A stretch of 64,000 nucleotides of DNA from the NCBI GenBank assembly GCA_003260075.1, contig QLIY01000032.1:1-64000 (forward strand), in the 5' to 3' direction. How positions within the stretch are numbered: position 1 is the stretch's first letter; the number at the start of each line of letters is the position of its first letter. This DNA comes from Phallusia mammillata. Lineage: Eukaryota; Chordata; Ascidiacea; Phlebobranchia; Ascidiidae. The notes beneath the pieces are model-generated. The model was not told the origin of the DNA. It worked only from the letters and a program-made list of their open reading frames with translations, and did no database searches. A program made the position numbers and the translations under genes. Shown one piece after another: positions 1 through 9,825 of the stretch.

Positions 1-220
1 TCTGTGACGTAACAAACGATTTTTGGAGTTTTATGTGCCTTGTAAAACTAGGTAAAGTTAATATTACATGTTGTTGCGGAAAATATTGTATTAAATTAAC
101 TTTCAATGGTTGATTTCAACCCACCGGCCCGAGTTTGGTGACTTCTGACTTACATAATTTCCCTCTAAAAATATTAAATTTCCCACTAGTGGGAAATTTC
201 CCACCGGTTAAGAACCACTG
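1..220. mobile_element. hAT-like element, right end only
   Basis: The sequence ends in GGTTAAGAACCACTG, which resembles the inverse of the CAGTGGTT-type ends seen at 61494. It is preceded by a short internal palindrome around 181-211. The left end lies outside the window, so size and target duplication cannot be checked. Confidence 0.4.
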
Positions 221-679
221 AGCTAAACCAAAGCGCGGGAGAAACTGTGAGATTAAATTCGGGGACTGTCCAAAAAGTTTTGAGACACAAATAAAGTTAC
301 ACTACTCTTTGTACGTTGCAAATGATTTTTGTGTATGACCCTTTTTTCATTAATTTCCGTATTTGGTTTAAATGGAAAGTTTATATAGTTTGCATAATTA
401 CACTTTCAAAACAAACATATCTAACATACGGTAAATTCTGATAATAAATGATTTATAAAAAGTTTTGACGAATACTTTTGAAACTTTTTGACACTGTAAG
501 TAAACGAAACAGGAGCGGCACAATGGTATCGTGTCTATATTCAAACCACCACGTTAAATGCGACGAATTTACAACAATTTTAAGTTTTGTGCATTCAAAC
601 AAAACTGAATTTCCTATATTGCTTCGTAAAATATGTTTTAATAAAGCGATTGTTTCAAGCGTAAAGTTACATAAGTTTC

Positions 680-1767
680 GCGAAGAATTTATTTACCGAG
701 GTTCACGTTGTTATCACAAGGCAAATATCACACTCAGAGCGGATTTTATGTACTTTGTTTTTGGTGGGTGCATTTTTTAATCCACTTTGATCCACGTTTG
801 AGGTCGTATGTGTGCAAATATGTTATGCGTCTGCAAATAAGGAATCATATTTCAGCAAACGCTGCAATTCGGTTTTTGCCACACGATTCGTATCATTGAG
901 TATACGTCTGTCAAAAAACAGCAAAATCCAGTGAACGGTGATTTATGGTGATTTCGGTGATTGGTAAAACCACAGGTATATTACCTAAAAAACAAACACA
1001 TAATAAACGATTTCTGATTTGCTAAAGAATGCTCTTTTAAGTAGATAGATAAAGGGAACTCCTAAGGTGGTCTGAAGCAGAAACTGTTCACCAACTCAGT
1101 TCAATCTAATTTGTACAAAGGAGTTATGGATTTTTTGGGAGTGTATTTGAGTTTCTACACTTTGATATTTTAATCAGTCCTAATGCTTTACATAATAAGA
1201 CGCCTTTTTGTAAAAAAAACCCCCCCCCCCGCGAAGAATTTATTTACCGAGGTTCACGTTGTTATCACAAGGCAAATATCACACTCAGAGCGGATTTTAT
1301 GTACTTTGTTTTTGGTGGGTGCATTTTTTAATCCACTTTGATCCACGTTTGAGGTCGTATGTGTGCAAATATGTTATGCGTCTGCAAATAAGGAATCATA
1401 TTTCAGCAAACGCTGCAATTCGGTTTTTGCCACACGATTCGTATCATTGAGTATACATCTGTCAAAAAACAGCAAAATCCAGTGAACGGTGATTTATGGT
1501 GATTTCGGTGATTGGTAAAACCACAGGTATATTACCTAAAAAACAAACACATAATAAACGATTTCTGATTTGCTAAAGAATGCTCTTTTAAGTAGATAGA
1601 TAAAGGGAACTCCTAAGGTGGTCTGAAGCAGAAACTGTTCACCAACTCAGTTCAATCTAATTTGTACAAAGGAGTTATGGATTTTTTGGGAGTGTATTTG
1701 AGTTTCTACACTTTGATATTTTAATCAGTTCTAATGCTTTACATAATAAGACGCCTTTTTGTAAAAA
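680..1767. repeat. Duplicated block (680-1219 and 1231-1767) around a C-run
   Basis: The sequence starting at 680 is repeated from 1231 with only a few substitutions. The copies are separated by 11 C at 1220-1230. I read this as two contig ends or haplotypes placed side by side, not a genomic tandem repeat. Confidence 0.8.
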
Positions 1768-1928
1768 GTTTTATTTTTGGATTATTACACTCTATACAGT
1801 GCAGAAACTACAACAGATTAATCGGCTAAGATCAAATTTTATTTAATTTTACTGAATTGTGTCGTAACTATTACAACTTTGATCGGCGTTGACTGTTGTA
1901 GCGGCCACGTGCTTTTAAACCACCAGTA

Positions 1929-2118
1929 TGGCATTTTGGTTTTGCTGAGCATTAAGCAATGGAAAATTTTAACTTTATGACTTTTCGTTCCATGGAAATT
2001 ATATGCTGCTTTTGTCCCCCCCCCCTGGCATTTTGGTTTTGCTGAGCATTAAGCAATGGAAAATTTTAACTTTGCTAGCATGACTTTTCGTTCCATGGAA
2101 ATTATATGCTGCTTTTGT
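1929..2118. repeat. Duplicated block around C-run 2016-2025
   Basis: About 87 bases before ten C recur after it. The second copy has a short insertion (GCTAGCA) after AACTTT. Same overlap signature as the other C-runs. Confidence 0.75.
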
Positions 2119-2175
2119 GACATAAGGTATCGAGCGGTGTAACTTTACTGTTCCATCGGTTCTCATGATTCAGTA

Positions 2176-2176
2176 N
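2176..2176. other. Single undetermined base (n)
   Basis: One of three single n in the window (also 36016 and 52288). Unlike those two, I see no clear duplicated flank here. Confidence 0.9.
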
Positions 2177-2381
2177 AGGTGAATTACCGTAATTAGAGAG
2201 TGTGTTTTTCACTTTCGTGACGTCATCGTTTGTTGTGTTTATCATTGTCTATGACCGAATGAAATCACGTCGCGGGGCGGATCCTGCCTCGAGGATGTGT
2301 TAACAACCTTTATAGTATAGACAAGTAAAAGTTGCTGTCTAAATAATGTTTGCAGCAAGTCGAGGGATAAAAAAGGTAAGC

Positions 2382-2465
2382 ATTCGGCGGGATTTGAACC
2401 CACGGGTTTTAAACATATAGAAAACGTTCAACCACCTCAGTTTGCTCCATAAAGCTGACTGACAG
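2382..2465 (-). repeat. tRNA-derived SINE-like motif (box B)
   Basis: On the minus strand GGTTCAAATCC matches the RNA polymerase III box B / T-loop consensus, and an A-box-like stretch lies roughly 35 bases before it. No acceptor stem can be folded, so this is not an intact tRNA. A degraded tRNA or the head of a SINE is more likely. Confidence 0.3.
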
Positions 2466-3069
2466 ATATTTCAAAACGCAATTAATCTGTCATATTTTCA
2501 CTGAATATTGAAATGTGTGACTTTCAAAACACATACATGTATAGCATCAATGTACCAACGCTATTTTGTTCCTTCTCAACTTTCACCGATGTACTCAAAT
2601 CTGCCATTAGCCACTCTCATTCAAACGGCTTTAACTGTAGGGCTATTTATTCTCAACCAAAAGCCTTTGAATATGACATATATATTGGATAAAATCGATT
2701 ATAGAACAGTAATTGTTGATATACTGAAAAAAATTAAAATAACGCAATTTAAAATGTCCATGCCATCATCAGTGACATAAATTGACAAAACGTCTGCAAC
2801 ACGACTTTACGTAATAGTTTTTTCAGTAAATCCGCAAGTAAAGTCATATTTCACGAATTCACTGATTGATGCGTGATACACATAAAGTTATCAATTTGTT
2901 AAATTAGTAGGTGTTGGTCACGTAACATTTGGCGCATCGTAAGAAGAAAAGGAAACAAATATAACTTGGCATGAAGACACCGTAACCACACGAAGGATGA
3001 TTCGATTCTCAGTCTGGCACAGTTTAATGTGTATATCCATACATGACCCTGCAAATAGCGTTTCTTCAA

Positions 3070-3102
3070 AGTTTGTTGCTTCGGATTAACCGAGATTTAC
3101 TG
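3070..3102. mobile_element. Pogo/Tigger-like element end fragment
   Basis: GGATTAACCGAGATTTACTG followed by TA closely resembles the right end of the element at 63111-63297. Only the terminus is recognisable. Confidence 0.35.
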
Positions 3103-3287
3103 TATTTGAAATTCCTATAAAGCAGACATACGCCATCGTAATGCTACAGCAAATAAGTACTAACAATTCAATTTCTACTCCTTATATCAGTTGTGGTTAA
3201 GATTGGGCAGAGACCTCAAGCCACACAGTCATCATTCATCGAAAGCAACAAACATGATGGCGATCCCTCGGGTCCACGATTCGCGAA

Positions 3288-3288
<1 letters not shown>

Positions 3289-3343
<55 letters not shown>
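3289..3343. other. C-run of 55, probable gap placeholder
   Basis: It is followed by ATACATCTCTGCTGTATAAT, which recurs at about 4268 and 4560. The run creates artificial proline-coding frames. Confidence 0.75.
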
Positions 3344-3451
3344 ATACATCTCTGCTGTATAATGTTATCTCGCAATTAGGTGGTAAAGGTTGTCAAGATT
3401 TTTTGTCTAAAATTTACCGACGGGATTAAACTCCTAAACGTCCCCCCCCCC
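3344..3451. repeat. Contig-like block ending at C-run 3442-3451
   Basis: The block between two C-runs matches 4268-4355 and 4560-4645. It looks like an alternative-haplotype contig inserted in the scaffold. Confidence 0.65.
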
Positions 3452-3585
3452 GCGTCGGTCAGATGTCAACGGAGCTTGTAATATTATCGCAGTTGTGGCA
3501 GCTCTGTCAAAATGCTCATACGAGGTTTGGTGTTAAAGCCGCCAGCGAGCTTATAAAAAAGGAAAATGCATTTCAAGTGATGATG

Positions 3586-4199
3586 TTTGTGGCGTGTTTA
3601 GTAAAATATAAATGTCTCGTGATTTATTTATTCGCATTAATGACAATATTATGTCTGAACAAGATGTTTGCATGTGTGTTGTTCTTTTGGCAAATTTGTG
3701 CAAAGCAATTGTATTATTCGAGTTCACATTGGCTCAGAGTTGTAATCGGACCTTGAATTGGGGTCCAGACTCCAGAATGAAAAGCACCCGCACGAACACG
3801 GACCGAGCACATTTTTTAAATGGCCCGAAATAGACCAGAAAGTTGGTTAAATTGCGAAACAAATATAGTCTAGGTTAAAGTTAGCTCCCCCCCCCCTTTG
3901 TGGCGTGTTTAGTAAAATATAAATGTCTCGTGATTTATTTATTCTTGTTAATGACAATATTATGTCTGAACAAGATGATTGCATGTATTGTTATTCCATT
4001 GGCAAATTTGTGCAAAGCAATTGTGTTATTCAAGTTCACATAGGCTCAGAGTTGCAAGCGGACCTTGAATTGGGGTCCAGACTCCAGAACGAAAAGCACC
4101 CGCACGAACACGGGCCGAGCACATTTTTTAAATAGCCCGAAATAGACCAGAAAGTTGGTTAAATTGCAAAACAAATATAGTCTCTATAGGTTAAAGTCA
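3586..4199. repeat. Duplicated block around C-run 3887-3896
   Basis: About 300 bases (3586-3886) recur at 3897-4199 with scattered substitutions and small indels. This is more divergent than most other pairs in the window. Confidence 0.75.
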
Positions 4200-4267
4200 G
4201 GCATGAATCAAATCTGATTTACGCAAACTTAAGCGCGAATCTGACCCGAAACACACTAAGCCCCAAA

Positions 4268-4781
4268 TACATCTCTGCTGTATAATGTTATCTCGCAATT
4301 AGGTGGTAAAGGTTTTATCTAAAATTTACCGACGGGATTACACTCCTAAACGCTATGTAAGTCTGCGCATACTTTCTGCACATTGACAGAGCGGTTGTTT
4401 GACAAAAACCAGGTCGTATTCGACAGTGAAATGCCCTCTGGCTGTGAAGCAGACAGCTCGTTAGTTGCGAGCGTACGAAGCACTGTCTGACACAGAAACA
4501 TATAGCAGCCCTGCAGGGGGTTTCTAGCAGGAGAAAGTCGAAGTTTGTTCCCCCCCCCCATACATCTCTGCTGTATAATGTTATCTCGCAATTAGGTGGT
4601 AAAGGTTTTATCTAAAATTTACCGACGGGATTACACTCCTAAACGCCCCCCCCCCCAGTGAAATGCCCTCTGGCTGTGAAGCAGACAGCTCGTTAGTTGC
4701 GAGCATACGAAGCACTGTCTGACACAGAAACATATAGCAGCCCAGCAGTGGGTTTCTAGCAGGAGAAAGTCGAAGTTTGTG
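4268..4781. repeat. Interleaved duplicates around C-runs 4550-4559 and 4646-4656
   Basis: 4268-4355 recurs at 4560-4645, and 4425-4549 recurs at 4657-4781. The order A-B, gap, A, gap, B is what a scaffolder gives when it lists both haplotypes. Confidence 0.7.
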
Positions 4782-5308
4782 GTGTTTTATCTGGTTTTAA
4801 CCGAGATTCTAAATTTGTATCTTGATTGCAGAATTGCTGAATAATGCTTTTGCCAATGTTGATGAAAGTCGTAATAGGAATATCTCTGTTCAATTTCATT
4901 CTAACAACTTACATATTTTTGCTGAGGAGACGAAATTTTCAAGTTATTTTTACCAAGGACAAAACTTTAACTTTGCCAGGTAAATTGCTACTTAGCTTCT
5001 AAAGTGAGGTGCAATGTTATTCCTAAAGTGGAAAATACCACTGTGTATGGCAACATGTGCTCAAAAAAAGTAATTGGGCAAGAACGTTAGCTTCAGCAGT
5101 GAAGTGGAGAGGCAAGGATATGGGAATGTGTTTGTAAAAAAGGATGAATTAGATGCAAGAGTGAACAATATTTTATTAATTCTCCACGCTGTTTCTTTAC
5201 TCATCAAGTCAATGATACTAATTATGCAAAGTCAATTAAAAAACATGATTACTTTACTCCACATTTATATTTTGCAATCCAAACAGATTCATCATATAGA
5301 TATGGGCA

Positions 5309-5440
5309 GATAGGGGAAAGTGTTTGTGAAAAAAATAATAAATTAAACTGTTTAGACTATTAGAGAATGAAACCCCCCCCCCGATAGGGGAAAGTGTTTG
5401 TGAAAAAAATAATAAATTAAACTGTTTAGAGAATGAAACA
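5309..5440. repeat. Duplicated block around C-run 5373-5382
   Basis: The sequence from 5309 (GATAGGGGAAAGTG...) restarts directly after ten C. Confidence 0.7.
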
Positions 5441-5637
5441 AAATGAAAAACAACAGCCCTTTATGGTTTTAACCAACTCTCCATGTTGTAAACATTATAC
5501 TCATCAAATCAATGTCACTAACTATGCAAAGGCAAATTGAAAAATATGGTTACTTTGCATTTGTATTTTACAATCCAAACTAAGCATCATCTGCTATAGC
5601 AGAATTTTTTGGGGGCATTTTAAAACTGTATTAGACT

Positions 5638-5651
5638 CCCCCCCCCCCCCC
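5638..5651. other. C-run of 14, probable gap placeholder
   Basis: This run interrupts the region just upstream of the first Fringe exon I can trace. Missing bases here could hide an upstream exon. Confidence 0.6.
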
Positions 5652-5833
5652 AGCGACGAGTTCATTACCGGGCCGTATAATTTTTTTAGGTTAAATGCAA
5701 AACATTTTGCCCATGTATACCCGGGAATGATAAACTAATTTATGCGTGTTCATTGCTAAATATTTGTAGTATTTTGAAGGAAAATTTTAGTTTAAAAAAC
5801 GGTCCGCAGTACAAAAAAGGTTGCCGACCCCTG
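5652..5833. mobile_element. hAT-like element, right part
   Basis: It ends in GGTTGCCGACCCCTG, the same type of terminus as the complete element at 22474-22775. The left end is cut off by the C-run at 5638-5651. Confidence 0.45.
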
Positions 5834-5919
5834 CTCTAAACGAGTGTTCCTGTTGTTATTTATTAAAGATTCGGAACCTCAATTAAAACGTAGGTTATTC
5901 ATAATAATCAATGTTGCAG

Positions 5920-8900
5920 CCGAAGCCTTTCGAAAGTTCGAGAGTGCTTGGTTTCGGGAGGAAATTTCGCGGAACGCACGGAACTTTCATGTGGATTCCG
6001 ACCGAATAAAACGGAAAGGTCCTAATGTTCCGCTTCTCACATTTAACAAACCGACTGGACGCCAACACAGGTTGAAATAATTATCCTGTTAACTTACAAA
6101 TATTTGAAACAGCGATTGTTGAAAAAAGCTCGCTAGAATTTTTTTAAGCAACTTATATAGCACTGCGATTTGGTTTAGTTAGGTATGTTCGGCTAAAAAT
6201 GAATGACGTCATATTTCTGCGTCACAATAGTTATTATGACACCATGCCACAAGTCACAACGTTAAATTAAAAGTAGAAAAATATTATATTGCTTGAGAAG
6301 CGAAAAAATGGTCTTTTTTGTCCTATAGGCCAACATATTCACGGTAGAATTTTCATGATAATACAATTATTCAATACATTTTAATTAGTTATTTTTTATT
6401 ACGAAAGGGGGACATCAAAGTGTTTAATCCTTGAAGAACAATATTACTCAGACTCCTAAGGGTATATTGCACGATTTATATTTTCATGTTCGAGATATAT
6501 TATAACAGAAGCATTTAACCAGCACCACTGCGTAGAACGCAATTCAACTGTATCAACTAACAACCCCAAAGTGAAAATTCTTGACATAGCACTGAAAATT
6601 ATATTCTTCATAGCTCCTCCTCGCAATGGTTCAACATTTTCATGCCAACATACGAAGCTGCTGGCAAAGCTGAAGATTTTGTCGATGGCAAACCGATACG
6701 TGAGTTTCACCGCAAAAACCATTTTGTTGCGACAACTCAATGATAAAAAGCCAGATAACGGCTTACCGCTTTATGACTCCCAAGCTTAAAAGTATTTTCT
6801 TTGCGTGACATAATTCTATCTGATCTCCCTTCATTTTTCTTTGCATGTTTAAAAGCATTTTAAGAAATAAACCTTTGCGGATGTTTCGTTAGATCCCAGT
6901 GACGTATACTTCATGGTGAGAACGACAAAATCTAATCACGTGACACGAGTTCCAGTGCTGCTTGACACGTGGGTTTCGCTGGTGCCGAACCATACAACTG
7001 TTTTAACAGGTTTGCCAAAAATATATTGCTGATTTTATATATTGGTGAATTGTTGGTGGTGTGTTATTCATACACGATAAAATGTTGGGTCACTATATAC
7101 GTAACTGTTCAAAAGTTTAATGGTGAAAATAACGGCCCATATAGACGTAAAAAGCCGAAACGTTTGAAAAATAAAGCAAGTCACTTTTTACGTCAATGTG
7201 CATGGGCCATTATTTTCACCATCAATGTCGGGTTTTGTGAGAAAAAGGGTTGCCTACTGCTTTTAAGATAACAGTATGTGGATGTAAAATATAACGAAAA
7301 CAATTAATTTACCTGTGCAAACATAACATTTGCTGTAGTTGCAATAAATTAAATTGTAGATATTTGACCTTTTCTTAGCTTTTATCTGGATTTATGCAGA
7401 AAAAAATATCCGGTACCTTATTGTATTTCGTAACCCCTTCAAGCCTTGTACGTACAATGAGACAATAAAGGATCGTACATGTCATTTCGCATTCGTATGT
7501 TTTCACGGGGTTTAAACCCAGGACGCTCCCAAGAACGAAACCCGCTCAGGTTTTCAAAAGTCTGTTATGGGTCAGGCGCCCTGGACCATTTGACCAAGTT
7601 CCTGCCTTTCCCATTCTTTGTATTTAAAAGATTACAAGGAGAGAACTTGTTTTGGGCGCAGATTCAGACGACAAAGAGTTGCAACAGAATTTAACATCAC
7701 GATTCGGTGATTTCGCACCGCGTCTTTTGGTGACAGATTGCCCGAGTAATTCTCACAGCAAATGGGCTCTCTTCTGCAAGTTGTACTGGGAATATCAGAG
7801 CTATGTTAATCTACATATGAAGGTGAATAGCTACACCAGGCGAAAAACTTTACATGTCAAATTTGCACCAAGCACCTTACTTTAAACTGTTAAAACACGA
7901 TGGGATTGGTAGTGTCACCAGCTGCACTGACGAGACATTATAAGTCGAAACAGTGTGTCTGTAGCTTACTTATCATAGACGTGTTGCTCTTATCATTAAC
8001 CCCAATTGGTTAAACTGAATTCGGTTTATCCAGATCTTCTTCTAATTACAGACAAATATTTTGTTCTAAACGGGCGCGTATCAACTGAGGTTTTCTTATG
8101 TTGTAGTGACAGTACGATTTTTTCAAATATTTTAACCTAATGTCCATCTTTGTACCCATCCAACACTTTCATTTCATATGACATAACATTTGCGATTCGG
8201 GACAATCTAACACCATTTTACATGCAGGAATCATGGTTTTGTCATTTTGATGACGACTCCTACGTAAATGTGGCACAACTGCTGACCTTACTTGGGCGTT
8301 TTGACCCCAATGAACCTGTGTACCTCGGAAGGGCTCCGTCAAAGTCCCGAGCAAGTGTAACACTGGCTTATAATGTTGATCTTCACAAAGAACCTTACAA
8401 CGATGAGTTTCATGTATGTAACGTTTCTTTAATGTTGTTAAGTAACTATTAGGCAAAAAATCAAATTTAAAATTGAACCGTTTTTGGTCTTTCGAAATTA
8501 AAATACCGATAAAATTTTTTTGGGGGTGGATTGCTGCCGGAATATTCGAATTTTAATAAGGTTCTAGACGCCCATGGCCTCCTACTGACCCCCAATGGGT
8601 TGAAATCGCAGTCGGAAAATTGATATTTAAACTGGAATGAAATAAATGTAGGGAAAGGCTATAGCTTTGCAGCCGTTTCTGATATTGCGAAATAAAAATA
8701 TCGATGCAAAATTCAATTTTGACTGGGCTACTGCCGGAATACGTAACTCGGCCTAATTTTCGCTGAGTGCACAGCGCATATGTATCTTTGTATTCAAATT
8801 TGAGCTTAAATGAAAGCTTGCAAGCTAAATATTGGCTTGTGTCTTATTGTTGGTAAATAAACTTTTTCATTTGCAGCACGTGATTAAAGATGAGGCCGAT

Positions 8901-9825
8901 CTGGTGTCTTTCCACTTCGCTCTTGGTGGGGCTGGGTTTTGCATCTCAAGAGAACTGGCTAAACGGATGAAACCTGTTATGGAGGCGAGTTTTAATCCGC
9001 GGCTGGAAACAAAAATTAATGCCCCAAACGTCCTCTAGATGGCAGTATACCTGCTATGTCTGCCACGCTTAATTCTGTTGGTACTTATAATAAGGAAAAA
9101 CCACAAAACACTATTTTGTACCTGGAAATTAGACATAAGGTTTATCAGAGTAGTGATCAACCAAGCAACGAACTGGTTGATTCTATTTTTAGAAATTTTT
9201 AGAAGAGTATTGAAACTTGGCAAGTATAAATCACATTACATAAAGCCCATTCACAAAGCACTCCCATATGACAAGGCGTAGGCTAGCAAAATCTAACCTG
9301 CGGTGGGATTCGAACCCACTATAGTTAAACAAGTATAGTTTTTTGCTGTTTGACTGCATTATGTTTAAAAAAAAAATTAATCCCCCCCCCCCTATAGTTA
9401 AACAAGTATAGTTTTTTGCTGTTTGACTGCATTATGTTTTTCAAACAAAATTAAATTAAACAACACTGAAACCAATCTTGTTATTATTGCAGGGACCTTC
9501 AATAGTTCGGATCGCGTCATCAATCACGCTTCCCGACGATTGCGTCATGGGTTACGTCATTACCCACGTGCTCAACGTGTCGCTAACCAACGTCATGCAA
9601 ATGCACTCGCATATTGAAGACATGACATCATACACATTACGTGAACTCGCCGATGAGGTCACTTTCAGTTTTACGTCATCTACTGTCGATGACGCAAACT
9701 CAGACAAGAAAAAACTTTCCGTTGAAAATGAGAAACACGCGAAAGTTGTTTGGAGCCGGTACGGAATTGACAGTTACTTAACCAAGAGACTTCATAATGC
9801 TTTGTATGGGAATAAAGGAAGTTAA
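5920..9825 (+). CDS. fng: Fringe-type beta-1,3-N-acetylglucosaminyltransferase (first exon missing)
   Basis: Fringe adds GlcNAc to O-fucose on Notch EGF repeats in the Golgi. Seven exons join with consistent phases: 5920-6070, 6614-6699, 6893-7009, 7662-7822, 8228-8413, 8877-8984 and 9493-9825 (stop TAA). The third encodes [12 protein letters not shown] and LLDTWVS, matching the Fringe start of the catalytic domain. The fourth gives DSDDKELQQ; the fifth [13 protein letters not shown] with the metal-binding DDD; the sixth [14 protein letters not shown]; the last [10 protein letters not shown] with the catalytic Asp. The first two exons encode a stem region identified only by splice phase, so they are less certain. 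About 380 residues are traced, close to vertebrate Fringe, but no signal anchor was found. Donors at 6071 (GTTGAA) and 7010 (GTTTGC) are weak, and the one at 8985 is GC. The C-terminus ([13 protein letters not shown]) lacks the last cysteines of vertebrate Fringe. Confidence 0.9.
7118..7226. repeat. Inverted-repeat (foldback) element in a Fringe intron
   Basis: TGGTGAAAATAACGGCCCAT near 7121 is mirrored by ATGGGCCATTATTTTCACCA near 7202, and GACGTAAAAAG by CTTTTTACGTC inside. Related single arms occur near 23300 and 50846. Confidence 0.6.
8494..8742. repeat. Diverged direct repeat in a Fringe intron
   Basis: A stretch of about 50 bases at 8494-8545 ending in GCTGCCGGAATA recurs at 8687-8740, ending in CTACTGCCGGAATA. 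The two copies differ at many sites, so this is an old duplication and not an assembly overlap. Confidence 0.5.
9298..9325 (-). repeat. tRNA T-arm-like motif
   Basis: On the minus strand GTGGGTTCGAATCCCAC forms a perfect T-stem and loop with box B. No matching acceptor stem or anticodon arm is visible, so a SINE remnant is more likely than a tRNA gene. Confidence 0.3.
9320..9440. repeat. Duplicated block around C-run 9382-9392
   Basis: The sequence TATAGTTAAACAAGTATAG... at 9320 restarts at 9393. It lies in the last Fringe intron and does not touch coding sequence. Confidence 0.75.

Larger units (their letters stand above)
1..5919. other. Repeat-rich region without a recognised gene
   Basis: No exon with a recognisable domain was found on either strand. 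The stretch holds a hAT-like right end, nine C-runs with duplicated flanks, one single undetermined base, a tRNA-promoter-like motif and a pogo-like end. The first exon of Fringe (signal anchor) should lie in or before this region but could not be identified. It may be lost in a gap. Confidence 0.6.

Noticed and set aside
708-1450. Two identical 63-codon ORFs, apparent gene duplication
   Set aside because: Both lie in the duplicated block around a C-run. The frame shows no recognisable motif.
3191-3429. Open frames encoding about 18 consecutive prolines
   Set aside because: The prolines come only from the 55-base C-run, which I take for a gap placeholder. The flanks are not coding-like.
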